The position numbers and the translations under genes are program-made. DNA of 64,000 nt from Laburnicola sp. R22_1 (taxonomy: Eukaryota; Ascomycota; Dothideomycetes; Pleosporales; Didymosphaeriaceae): positions 1-64,000 of the forward strand of contig JACONQ010000012.1 of NCBI GenBank assembly GCA_014281115.1, read 5' to 3'. The notes below the pieces were generated by a model that made no database searches, had not been told where the DNA came from, and was given only the letters and a program-made list of their open reading frames with translations. Positions within the stretch are counted from its first letter, which is position 1. Every line of letters begins with the position of its first letter. Below are positions 1 to 12,555 of this stretch, piece by piece.

Positions 1-32
1 AAGGATTCATTCCACGGTAACACCAGTAACTA
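1..32. other. Non-telomeric bases distal to the telomere tract
   Basis: The window starts with 32 bases that are not telomere repeat, outside the CCCTAA tract. A true left chromosome end should begin with the repeat itself. This is either an adapter or assembly remnant, or the tract is internal or was capped by something else. Nothing in the 32 bases identifies a gene or element. Confidence 0.6.
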
Positions 33-191
33 CCCTAACCCTAACCCTAACCCTAACCCTAACCCTAACCCTAACCCTAACCCTAACCCTAACCCTAACC
101 CTAACCCTAACCCTAACCCTAACCCTAACCCTAACCCTAACCCTAACCCTAACCCTAACCCTAACCCTAACCCTAACCCTAACCCTAACCC
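33..191. repeat. Telomere repeat tract, 26 x CCCTAA
   Basis: Twenty-six perfect CCCTAA units (TTAGGG on the other strand) run from 33 to 188, followed by CCC. This is the standard telomere repeat of filamentous ascomycetes, in the orientation expected for a left chromosome end. The length (about 160 bp) is in the usual fungal range. Confidence 0.97.
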
Positions 192-193
192 CC

Positions 194-220
194 ACCGTTC
201 ACCGTTCACCGTTCACCGTC
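194..220. repeat. Short ACCGTTC tandem repeat next to the telomere
   Basis: Three exact ACCGTTC heptamers followed by ACCGTC lie directly inside the telomere tract. They mark the change from telomere repeat to subtelomeric DNA. Confidence 0.85.
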
Positions 221-1014
221 TTAACCCTTTTCCTCTCCCCTAATGTCCCTAACCTAACCTAACAACTACTATCCTTCTACTCCTCTTTTTATACTTTTCT
301 TTTATTTATTTATCTATTAATCTTCTTTCTCTTTTTAATTTTATTTTTATTCTCACTTCTTTACTATATATACTTATTATTATAATCCTATCTATTATAT
401 ACTTTTACTTTATAACGTAAACTATTTTTACCTTTTTATTTCTTTTATATCTTTTTTTATTCTTTTCTTTATTTTTTCTATACCCCTTTTATTTTCTTAT
501 AATTATAACCTCCCTAATTTAATAAAATCTTAACTCTTTAATTTCTTATAATTCTAACTTTTTAATTTTCTATAATTCTTACTCTTTAATTATTATATTT
601 TATTACTCTACTTTTTCTTTTACTTTTTTTCTTTTATTATATATATATTACTTTTTCTTTTACTACTTTTTTAATTACTTGACTTATTTACTATTTATTA
701 CTTTTATTATACTTTTTATTTTATCTTATCTTATTTATTTTATATTTTTTTTTTTTTTTTCTTTAAAACCCTATTTTCTTTTACTTTTAATACTTTAAAA
801 CTCTTTACTCTTTACTTTTTTAATCTTTTATTACTTACTTAAAAACTTATTCTACTTTATTCAATTTTTATTATTTAATATTTAACTTACTTTTTTTTCT
901 AAAATTCTTATTCTTTCTTTTTTAAAATTCCTAATTTCTTTTTTCTAAAAACATTTTCTATTTTCTTTTTTTTTTTAATATTCCAACTTTTTTTTTTAAT
1001 ATTCTAACCTTTTC

Positions 1015-1185
1015 TTTTATAAAACCCTAATACTTTTTTTTATAAAACTCTAACCCTCTTTTTTATAAAATCCTAACTCTCTCTTTTATAAAACTCTAAC
1101 CTTCTCTTTTATAAAACCCTAACTCTTTTTTTATAAAATTCTAACCCTCTCTTTTATAAAATTCTATCTCTCTTTTTATATCTTA
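1015..1185. repeat. Degenerate 25-30 bp repeats carrying CCCTAA-like words
   Basis: About seven imperfect units alternate a T/C-rich block with TTTTATAAAA and then CCCTAA, CTCTAACC or TCCTAACT. They look like interstitial telomere words spaced by AT filler. A single similar word group recurs near 1670-1705 and 3540-3605. Confidence 0.65.
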
Positions 1186-4100
1186 CAATATAAATTCTTT
1201 TTTTACTATTTTATTATACTACCCTCTTTACTTTTTTCTACTTTTATTTTATTTTAATTATATTTTTTTTTTAAAATACTCTTTTACTATTATTTTTTTC
1301 TCTTTTAATACACTCTTTTTAACTTTACTAAAATACTCTCCTTTTATTATATTATATTATACTTTATATTATTTTATTTTACGCTTCTCTTTATTTATTT
1401 TTATATTTTCTTTTTTTGTATATAATTATAATTATAATTTTAATACTATTCTTTATTATTATAAACTTTTTTTATTTTATTTAATTTATTTCTATTATAT
1501 TTTTACTTTCTTTCTTTTTTTACTTTTTCTTTTCTTTTTTTTTCTTCTTTATTTTTAAATTTTAACCTTTTCTTCTACCTCCTTTTTTTTAACTAATATT
1601 ATTTTCTTATTATTTTTTTAAAAACGTTAATTTTTATATTTAAAAACTCTATCCTCTACTATATTTATTAACCCTAACCCTTTTTTTATTCTAAAACCCT
1701 AACCCTATCTATACTAAAAAAATTATTCTTTTATATTTTTTAATAACTATTCTATTACTTCTATTTTCTTTTATAACTATAATTATTCTTCTTTTTTTTA
1801 TACTATTTTCTTTATTATATTTTTATTTTAATGTATTCCTTACTTAATTTTATATTATTTTATTTTTAATTAATTATTTTATTTTCTTATACTTAATTCT
1901 CCTTTACTTTCTTATATTTTATATATTTTTTAATAATTCTATATTACTCTCTACTTTATTACGCTTTTTTATTTTTTATTTTATTATTCTCTTTTATTCT
2001 CTATTCTATTATTCTATTTTATATTATACTATATTATACTATATTATACTATATTATTATATTTTATATTATATATAATTATATTACTATTATTTTATAT
2101 ATTTATTTTCTATTTGCCTTTTATACGCTACTTATATAAAAATATATATTAAATTAAAATATTATTTTATACTTCTATATTATTCTTTTACTACGCTAAT
2201 TAATTTTTATCTTTTAAATATTATAATCTTTTCCTTTATTATGCCTTTTATAACTTTTATTACTTTTTATATAAATTTTCTTTTTGCTTCTTTATATTAT
2301 TCCCTTTTTTAAAAAAAAATTATATACTTAAATATTAATTTTGTCTCTTTACTAATTATTATTTATTTCTATTATTTACTTTATAACTATAATCCTTATT
2401 TATACTTTATATATTATATTATTATTATATTCTTTGCTATATCTTTATATATTTTTTTATTTTTTATATTCTTTTCCTATATTTTATAAAAAATTTTTAT
2501 ATTATTATATTATATTTTACTTATATTCTCTTTCTATTATATTTTTATTTTATATTATAATCTTCTCTATTTTTATATAATAAATTTTTATTAACTCTTT
2601 TTATACTATACTAAACCTAAACTATTTATTTTTAACTACTAAAATATAAAAAAATTCCTTATAAATACTATAACGCTAATCCTTATATAAATATAATTCT
2701 AATCTTTATATAAATTTTATATATACTATAATAAAATTTATTTTTATTTATTTTTACTTATATTTATTTATATTAAAAACTAACTATTATTTATAACTAC
2801 TAATATATATTGATTTTATTCTATAATTAATAATATTATTTATAATATATTTTTCTTTTCTTCCTTTTTTATATATTTGAAATATTATTCTCTAATATAT
2901 TTATTTTATCTAAATTATATTTTTATAATTTAATTTTACTCTTTTCTATTACTATTCTTCTACTTTATAAAATATACTTCTATTTTTTTATATTAAACCT
3001 TTTACTCTCTACCTTTTAATTTTAATTTTAATTTTGTTACTATTTTTTCTTTATATTTATTTTCTTTATAAAATAAAATAAAACCTATATTTTTAATAAT
3101 ATATACTATTCTTTAATTTTACATAATTAAATTTATATATATAAGATATACCTTTTTTATTTATATATTTTAATTACTATTATTTACTATATATATATAC
3201 TCCTTATTTATATTATTTATATATCTACTATTTCTTTTATAAATTTATTTATAAATATAAATCTTTTTTTATTAATTTTTTTTTATATTTAGGTTTTTTT
3301 ATTTATAATATATAAGCTTTTTTTAAACGATACTTATTAATATAATACACTAAAAAAATTATATTTTATTTATTTTCTTATTTTTTTCTATATATTATCT
3401 ATTATAACTGTATTATATAACTAATATATATTTTTAATAATATCTAACCCTTTTTTAATTTGTTTATTTTTTATCTATTTTATAATATATTCTATTTACT
3501 ATTTTTTACTTTACTAATCGTAAATTATTTATATTCTAATTATTTAAATATAACCCTAACTCTTATATTAATATAACCTAACTCTTATATTAATATAACC
3601 CTAATTCTTATATATAATTTGCTAAAATATAATTTTATTAACTTTATTTTAACTTATTATTTTTCTATTCTAAATATTTTATATTACTAATACTATATAT
3701 TTCTTTTTACTTTAATAAACTAAACTATCTACTCTATTAATTTTATTAATTTATATAAATTCTATATTCTATTTTTTTCTACGTCTATATTTCTTTATAT
3801 ATAAATTATAATTCTATAATTATATTCTCTTTTTTTCTATTACTATATTTTTAATTTATAATTCTTACTATTATTTTTAAAAATATAATTTATAATTTTT
3901 TTCCTTTACTACTACACTTACTTTCTGAAAACTTTCTATATAATATAAAATAAAATTTATATTTTCCATAATCTATCTTAGTACCTAAACTATTACTATA
4001 TTTTACACTACTCTTAACTATTAATAATAATTTTAATTATATCTTTATAAACTTTTTTTATTTTTATATTTATATTCTTTACTAAAATTCTCTTTTATAT

Positions 4101-5260
4101 CTATTATATAATATAAATTATACACTATAATTACTTTTTATAATATTAATATAACTTATATTTTCTTTAATATATATATATAATAATTCTACTTTACTAT
4201 TTTACTACTATTTTAATTTTATACCTTTTTTATTATTTTTTAACTTATCCCTATTTTTCTTTTAATTTATTTATTATTTAATAATTTTACTATATTATTT
4301 TCTATTTTTATTTTATCTATTTATTACTTTTATAATACTATTTTTTTCTTTTTTTCTATATTTGCATTTTACTTATATTTATATCTTTTTACTTTTTATT
4401 TTCTTATTTTTATTTTTATGCCTTTTTTTAATATATATTCTATAATATATATATTATTATTTTACTATCTTTTCTATATTTATTTATTTTACTATTTTAT
4501 TCTTTTCTATATACCTTACCTATAAAATATTATTATAATATACTTTTATTTTTATTTTGTTTACTTTATATTAAACTTAAAATACTTATATTCTAACTAC
4601 TAAAATATATAATTATCTAACTTTTATTATATAAAATTCTAAAATTTAAATTTTTTTCTTTTTAATAATGTTCTTTTAAAAATACTAACTATATAAATCC
4701 TTTATAAATCTTTACTCTTTATACTCTTTATTTTCTTTTTTTACTATTTTAATAATTCTTTTATTTTAAAATAACTTTTTCTTTTTAATTTTCTATTTAT
4801 TATTATTTTTTTTTACTATTATATTCTTAAATAACTTTTTATTATATATATTTATTTTTTAAATCTTATAATTCTTTTACTTTTTATTATTTATATATAT
4901 TTTTAAAATCTTATTTTTCTTTTACTTTCTTAATACTTTCTTAACTATACTTTATTATAATCGCTATTTCTCTCTATATATATTTTTTTCTTTTTTTTTA
5001 TTTAAAAATTCTAACCCTTATTTATTTTATAATCCTACCCCTAACTATTTTATAACTCTAATACTATACTATTTTATAACTCTACTACTATACTATTTTA
5101 TACTTTTAATTCTATTTAACTTTCTAATTTCTATTTTATTAAATCTTAAAATTCTAATACTAAATTATAAAATTATTATATTTTAAAAATTCTAACTAAC
5201 TAAATTCTGCTAATGTTTTTATAGATTAAATTTTTTATATAAAATATATTCTTTATTAAT

Positions 5261-5475
5261 TTTATATATTTTTATATTTTTTATATTTTTATATATTTTT
5301 ATTTTTATATATTTTTATTTTTATATATTTTTTATATTTTTATATTTTTATATTTTTATATTTTTATATTTTTATATTTTTATATTTTTATATTTTTATA
5401 TTTTTTATATTTTTATATTTTTATATTTTTATATTTTTATATTTTTATATTTTTATATTTTTATATTTTTATTAT
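5261..5475. repeat. TATATTTTTA-type microsatellite
   Basis: Roughly 200 bp of near-perfect ATATTTTT units (8-10 bp period), entirely free of G and C for most of its length. It lies inside the AT-rich subtelomeric tract. Confidence 0.85.
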
Positions 5476-6190
5476 TATTATAACTCTAACCTTTAATTAT
5501 ATTTCTATTATACTCTACTATACTTATAATATATCTTTTATTTTATTTTATTTAACTTTTCTATAATTAAATCTTCTTAAATCTACTAAATATTTTTTTA
5601 TTTTAATTAATTTCTTTTCTATTATAAAAATATACCAAACTTTCTATTTTACTATTAAAAATATAATAAATCTACTTATCTATTTCTACTTCTAAGTTAT
5701 TATATTCTTATAATATATTTATAATTTTTTTCTATTTTCTTAACTATTTATTCCTATTCTTTAACCTATTATTTATCTTATTTTATATCTACTTTTATTT
5801 TTTTATATATATTATTTTCTATCTACTTACTATAACCTATTATTATCTCTACTATTCTATAATATATTTCTATTCTTTTTATAAATTCATTCTATTCTAT
5901 ACTATTTTTTCTCTTACTATTTATTTATAATTCTATTTCTACTATTAATAATCTATCTATTTTAATATATATATCTTTTTATTTTATTTTACCTATATAT
6001 TTTATTTTTATTATTAATATTATATATTAAATATTTCTACTATATATCTTTACTTTTTAATTTATTTTTCTATACTATAATTCTTTTATATTTACTTTCT
6101 ATTTACTAAAATATATAAAAACTTATATTAATCCTTTCTAACTTTCTATAACTCTAATCCTAATCCTTTATATATTTACTTTTTAATAAT

Positions 6191-7080
6191 TAAGTTCTAC
6201 TAGCTCTAAATTAAATTAAAACGAGTTTTTAAAAAATAATTAGCTATTAGTATCTTTTACTAAGTATAAAACCTATAAAACTACTATTAATAAAATCCTA
6301 TATAGTAATTATATAGCCTAGTACTTATTTAAAAACTTAAGATATAGAATACTTAATTAAGTTTATTATAAGAATATAAGTCTCTATTAAAGTTACTAAT
6401 AGTTTTAACTTAGCTATAATATAGCTTTTATTTTCTTAATTCTTAAAAAGAAAGTATTAAATACTTATTATAGCTATTATATTTTACTCTAGGCTCTACG
6501 TCTCTATTAAGATATTTAATATAGGCTACTAGAAAGCCTTATACTATTTAGTAGAAGAAATTAAGGCTAGATAAAAAATGAGTATAATAAAGTGCCTTAT
6601 AGTAGATAGAAGATAGTTAGAAATAGTGTAAGTTAGTAAGTATATAGACCTTATATATAATAAAAATATAGTTTAAGTTAAAGTAAATAAAGTAAATTTT
6701 ATTTTATTTTATTTAATTAAGAGTAGTAAAGACTATATACTATTTTTTTAGTTTCTCTATTTTATAATTAACGAGTATTTCTCTATCTAAACTCTATTAT
6801 AGCTATAAAAAACCTACTTACTAAATCTATCTATATTTTTTTAATAATAGTAGACTAACTTTTATAGTACTTAATAGCTACTATTCTTATACTTTTTTAT
6901 AACTAATCTATATTAGTAACTATTCTATATTAGGCTATAAAGTCTAATATACTAATCTTATTTATTATCTCTATAATATAAAGTATTATAATATTAGGTC
7001 TATATACTTCTCTACTTCTTTTTAATAATACTTGTATAACGCTCGAACTAGATACTATTATAGCTACGAAATACTAGTCT
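6191..7080. other. RIP-like AT-rich relic DNA with both strands' G/C present
   Basis: From about 6190 G reappears, and TAG, TTA and CTA words dominate, as in transition-degraded coding or transposon DNA. No frame is open for a useful distance. The first 70 bases (a segment beginning CTACTAGCTC) resemble 14626-14700 with C-to-T and G-to-A changes, which suggests a shared repeat on both sides of the first helicase unit. Confidence 0.5.
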
Positions 7081-7516
7081 AATAAACCTTGCTGCATTTT
7101 TCCTTAAAGCTATCAATTCTCTACGCAGCTATAGCAACTTTTCCGCTCCTTAGAGAGTAAGTTACCTTACTATTGCGCGGACTATCCCGGTTTCTACGCA
7201 CCACCTCTATCCACCCTAGCTCGCGTAGTATCTAGTTACTTACGCCTTTATGCTCTGCGTGCATCGAACCACCGTCAGAAAGCGTTTTTGTTAACTGCTA
7301 GGCTTACCCTTAATTTCTAGTTATATTCTCTTTTGTAAGAGATCTCAGAGCTGTGGGTAAGATTATTAAATTAAAAAGAGTCGCTACTCGACCTCCTTGT
7401 AACTATCTGCCAAGCCACGGAGCTGTACAAGCTCCGTGAGACCTGCTCGGGCATCAGGTAACCCTCCGGACGGTCAAACCATATGACTACGTACACAAAA
7501 ACTATCGCATCTTTAC
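7081..7516. other. 3' flank of helicase unit 1, no gene seen
   Basis: Base composition returns to normal here. I see no convincing reading frame, tRNA or repeat. It is probably the 3' untranslated and flanking DNA of the minus-strand helicase gene that ends at 7517. Confidence 0.4.
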
Positions 7517-10500
7517 CTACCTTGTAAATAATTCTGTAAACCTTACAAATACCCAACACATCTTATTACTCTGTATCCCTCCCCACCAGACTAGCGCCGC
7601 CATCCACCCTAATACTTGGTCAAACTGAAGCACTTCCTCTGTCTGCCCGATGCCCTCATTCTGCATCTGCATCTGTACCCAGTCGTTAAACAGACTCTCC
7701 GCCGCAACCCAAATTGATATTACCGACGCAGCCAACACCCCCTCAAACTGACACTGCGCGCCTGGGATCTTGTCCCACCCTGCGTCTAGCCGCTCTCTAT
7801 AGCTTGCACAGATAGACTGTGGGATACCGCACGTGAAGCAACAGCTGTACTTCTCCCAACGCACCCTCTTCAGAATCTCCCTTATGCCCTCTCGCACGTC
7901 ATCTGCTTGCTCCTGGATGCAGTCGGCAAGCTGGTGCTGTTTTGCGCCTCCCCACTCGTTCACATGACACCACTGGCAGCAGTCCTTCCACTCTTCCAGC
8001 ATCTCCTGCAGCCTTTCCACCTCTAGCTGCTCTCGCGACTGCAGCGCCATTTCTTGACGACCCAAGCTCCTGCGCGCAGCCGAGCTACGCTGAAACTCGG
8101 CCCTGTCTGCCTTGCCTGCCAGCTCTTCCTCTTCCTCGAGTAGCTTCTGCCCCTGGCACCGGCTGCACGCTTCCTCTCCCTTCTCGCAGCCTCGCCTCGC
8201 TGTGTTTCCGTCCATCTCCCGGTCGATCACGACCCTGATGCAGCTGTCACCCTCGATCACCTCGTGCACCTCAGCCTCCGTGTCTACGAACCGGCCACCT
8301 GTCAGCCTCTTCCCCCCAGGGCCGTACGTAGCACGCCGGATTACAATGGCCTCGCTAGGAGCTCCATCGCGGCCAGCGCGTCCTGACTGCTGCACCAAGT
8401 CTCGCAATCTTCTTACGTGCCCCACAAAGAACACCACGCGGATGGAACCGTGGTCAACCCCTAGCCCCAGCGCGCTCGTAGCAACAAACACCTGCTGCTG
8501 CCCTTCTGTAAGCTGGCGCAGGAGCTCACGTTTCCCCTCCGCCGTCCCAGCCTCGCGGTGGTAGCAGACGGCCCCCAATAGTGCTGCGTACTCTTTTGTT
8601 TTGGGGACGGAATCGCAGTACACGATGATCTGGCAGGGGAGGGGATGCTGCTCTTTCTTCTCCTGTACTAACCGCGCCAGCACGTCTGCCTCCTCCTCCT
8701 CCTCGCGATTGTACCAGTGCACCTGGTACGCGATGTTGGGCCGTGTTGTGGGCACCCGGAACCATGCGCACTGCTCCTTCGGTGGCAGCGCCATTAGCCG
8801 GATGAACTCGCTCTCTTCTTTGGGCTTTAGCGTCGCTGTCAGGTACACGAGCTGCGTCTCTGCCTTGACCAGGTTGCGCAGCTTCAACACGCGGGTCTGC
8901 TAGCCCTTGGTGGATTCCAGCACCATGTGGCACTCGTCAATCACAACCCGATCCAGTCGTCCCATGGCGCGCTGCCGGTTGATGAAAGCCTCGAACGGCG
9001 CGCTCACTGCCGACTCTGGCACCACGAGCACCACCGAAGCCCACTCGTGCGGCCGCTGGCTGTCCCACTCGACGCAGTCAATCCCGGCCTTGATGCAGCG
9101 GTCCTTGAGGTTATTCTTTAATGCTAATATGGGGACGACAGCCACGGTCACGCCAGTCGAGGTCAGCGCCGGCAGCATAAACGTCAGGCTCTTGCCCATG
9201 CCCGTGCCCATGATCGCAACCACGGGACTCTTCTGCTGCATGATGGCCTCGATGACGAGCCGCTGGCAGCCCGGAACTGGGCGCCTTTACCCTGCAGCCG
9301 CTCCAACGAGGCCTGGATGTCTGTGCTCCGCATCCGCTTCCAGCGCCGGTATTCTTCCTCTACAGCCTCTTTCCGGGCTACTGCAGCAGTGGAACCCTCC
9401 TTTGGCGGCGTGCTCAGCGTTGAATCGAACTGGAGGAACTGGTGCCATGCAATGCTGACCTTGCGGAAGGCAAGCCGCTGTGCCTGGACGCTGAATGGAG
9501 ATTCATCCGCAGGTCGACCGTAGATCTGCCCGGCCGTCCTAGACCCGTGCCCGGACTGCAGGTCGAAAGGGTCGTCTTCAGCTTCTTGGTCTGTCTCATC
9601 ATCTCCCCACCCCAGCGTCTTCAGAACGTCCTTGTCCTTGATGTAATGGCGGATGGTTGCCTTGCTGTTGTGCCTCCAGATCTGGATGTTGATCTTCGTC
9701 CTCAGCCAGCGCAAGGACACGCGCTCGATCGCTCGCCGCACTTGGTTGGTTCCCCACTGCTCTATTCTGCCAGCTGCAGCTACAGGCGTGAGCTTCTCCT
9801 CCAGGCTAGCCCCAGTGCCATTTTCGCCATCTCCACTCTCCTCTTCCCCGTCTTCACCTATGTCGAGCGGCTGCTGGAGTCGTTGCTTCTTCTTCCGCAG
9901 TGGGCCAGTCCACCGCTCTTCCCTAATCGGCTCCCATATGAAGGGGCTGGGTTTTGCATTAACAACCCTCCCAGACGCGCGCTCCAACTTCTGCCAGAAC
10001 GGGAGCACCATCCACAAGTAGTAAAATAGCAGCTCGCCCACCTCCCGCGGCAGATAACGATGGATAACCTTAGCTGTCCCGGCATGCCCAATCCCCTTGT
10101 GGTACATGGTTACGTACACCATCAGCCCGTCCTCGACGAAGACTCCGCGGCTCTGCCCGTTGGGCATATTTGCGTATGTAACTGTTACGAGCTCGGTCCC
10201 GCGCGCCGGCTGCCCGCCCGTCATGTGTACTGCTACCAGCAAGTGCTCGCGGAACAGTCGCAGGGCCTTCTCGTACTTCTGCACCCGCTTCGCCACCCAC
10301 ATAACCCCACGCCCGTTAGGGAGTCAGATCGCTAGCTTCGTAATCAACAAACGCCTTACGGAGTCTCTTCTCGTTAATTATGCGCTGCGATAGCCAACTC
10401 CCTCCCTTCACGCCCCCAAACGTGTTGCGCGGATCCTGCAGGAAGTTCCACCCAGCACGCAGCTCTCCAGGATTGTCTACGACCTTGTCCCACTCTATCG

Positions 10501-12343
10501 TTGGAAGCAGAGTCGCACCGTCTACGGGCTGGCCAAATTCATCAATATCTAGGAGCAGCAGGTCTCGATGCAGCTCCATTCGCGTCGTCTCCACAAGACC
10601 GTGGATCATAGAGCGTAGCTGGGGCATGCTGTACTGCACGTAGCCGTACATGATCGTGTCTCCTACCCACTGAACAACGCCGGCTGCGTTAGTGTCGCCG
10701 CGGATCTTCTTGCCGTACGCTCGCAGCCGCAGCACCCAGTCTATGGGCGTGGGCTTGCCACCAAACGCAGTCAGCGTCATAAAGTTGGTAACCATCTCCT
10801 GCACCAACGCAACGTGGCTCCGCGCCTGGTCCTCAGCGTCCTCTTGAGCCCACCCTCCCGTCTCCCTAAGTTCTGCAATCTGCTCCTTCCGGGTCTGCAC
10901 AGCGCTATACAGCACCAGCATTTTGGACACCGTAACAATCGCCGACAGGATGGTCGTGTACACGAGGGGACTCTTCCAGCCGCGATCCCGGTCAACACCC
11001 AGCACAGCAGTTGCGCTGACGAGAGCGCTCTTGTAGTAGTCGTCCCCAAGTTGGTGATCCAACAGCGAGAGGAGGAATGCAAGGACATGACGCTCCAGCT
11101 CTTCCTCCCTCTCTTCGCCCAGCTCGCTCTCGCCGTCCTGGTAGTCGCTACTGCTGTCATTGTCGCTGTCGCTGTTTGTTCCGTCCCGCTGGGCTGCGAG
11201 TAGAACCTGCTCAACCCGCCACAGGGCGTATGTCTGCCTAGCTGTAAGGCGATACCGTGGCTTCCTCTCGCCAGCGTGAGTTGATCTAGGTTCACCGTCG
11301 ATTTCCGAAGCAACATGCCTGGCATCGTCTGCCATGCTCTCCGCGTTCGTGGTGGCGTCTGGCAATTGGTAGGTGCGCCAGATGTAGCAGATGGTCGACA
11401 CCCAGTACCCGCTGTACTTCTTCATGGTCTTGCCAGTCTGGAGCGCGTCAAATGGCTTCTCGTTGTCTGCTGCTCCCACCTCGCGGCGCTCGATGAAGGT
11501 CATGGCTGGCAGTCCTACTACCTCTGGCGACGACGCTTGTTGAGCCTTCCAGATGACCATCTCCACGGCCCAGCACACCTTGGCAAGCGCCCGTTCTCTT
11601 TCGCTCGGCCTGTGGAGCTGTTGCTGCAGCCACGTGCGGTCAAAGCCAGCTAGGTGACGAGCCCATCGGGTTCTCTGCAGCCACTGGTGCCAGACGAAGC
11701 GGTTGTTGTCTGGCTCGATCTGGACGTGCGCATCCTGTTGGGCCTTCTCTATCGCCATGGTGCTCTGAGTAAACGACTCCTCGAGCGCGCGCTGCAATTC
11801 GCCCTCTTCATCAGCGACGACCCGTGTGTCTTCGTCGTAAGGCTGGCTAACCTCGAACAGTCGCCCGAGTTGCCCGGTCGGTTGGAATTTTTGGCACCAC
11901 ACCCCCTCTGCCCACATCTGGTTGCCCCCAGCTGTTGCCCTTGGTATGGCCGGCCCCTCTTCCGTGGATTAGTCCATCTGTGCTCTTTGCGGCAGTGCTC
12001 CTGTATGTCTCGTAACGTGCGCACGATATACCCACACTGACCACGCGCTTGTGTCTCAACTTTGCACTGAAATCCATTTTTGTACACTGGTAGGTACGCT
12101 ACTGGCTGTAATTCTGTTCGCTGAAAGACGACTTCCTCTGCAGACGTCGCCCAATTTGTAAACGCTGCTGCAGCTGACACGATCGCCTTCCGTGTTGCTA
12201 CGGTCAACTCTAAGTGGCTGCTGTGTAAATGCGAGGAGCTGTGATAGTAACACGCCTTGATGGTGGGTCTTGCAAATGCTGATGCGTTGTTCTGGTAGGT
12301 ACGCAAAGATGTTGTTAAATGGCTCCATAGATGATGGTTGCAT
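7517..12343 (-). pseudogene. Telomere-linked RecQ-type helicase with OrsD N-terminus (unit 1), broken
   Basis: A long minus-strand coding tract in several frames. From the N-terminus: an OrsD/DUF3505-like region (NIFAYLPEQRISICKTHH near 12310, a CxC-type finger ending HCRKEH near 12040), an acidic middle, a recombinase-like domain with GGQPARGTEL near 10190 and GHGSRTAGQIYG near 9525, then a helicase: Walker A GTGMGKS near 9190, DECH near 8930, TATLKP near 8835, ALGLGVD near 8470, QQSGRAGRDG near 8380, and a Cys-rich C-terminus. Frames change near 12225, 11930, 10320 and 9270, and an in-frame TAG lies at 8900-8902. Known TLH genes of fungi encode subtelomeric RecQ-like helicases. The break near 10320 reads smoothly if one base is removed, so some breaks may be sequence errors. 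Start chosen at ATG 12343 (12328 also possible). There is no sign of RIP. Confidence 0.85.
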
Positions 12344-12555
12344 TAATGGGCTCGACACTGCATCTCTACTATAGTTTGGGGTTTGCTTTTGTCTGTTGCA
12401 GTTGATCGGCGCGCCTTTTGTCTTAGGTCTGTCTCGGGATTTATTGGTTTCTGAGCTCCGCTAACGCTGGTTGGTGTAATGAGCCGACCGTGCGCGGTCT
12501 GACTTTCGGCACTGCTAGGCCCGCCAAAACAACCCCCTTCTTCTACAAGTAAACA
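12344..12555. promoter_or_regulatory. Short divergent intergenic region between unit 1 and the next gene
   Basis: About 210 bp separate the presumed start of the minus-strand helicase unit 1 from the first ATG (12556) of the plus-strand unknown gene. It must hold both promoters if both genes are or were expressed. No clear TATA box is evident. The second half is C/T-rich before ACAATG, which is common upstream of fungal starts. Confidence 0.4.

Larger units (their letters stand above)
221..6190. other. AT-rich, G-depleted subtelomeric tract, no genes
   Basis: About 6 kb of very AT-rich DNA with no believable coding sequence. The + strand consists almost only of T, A and C. Many 60-base stretches have no G at all, while C is regularly present, often in CTAACC or CCCTAA-like words. 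This one-sided loss of G is not what RIP alone gives, because RIP changes C to T on both strands. The tract may derive from decayed telomeric DNA, whose C-strand has no G. G returns abruptly near 6190. Confidence 0.8.

Noticed and set aside
7..195. Val-Arg dipeptide open frame across the telomere
   Set aside because: It is only the translation of CCCTAA repeats on the minus strand.
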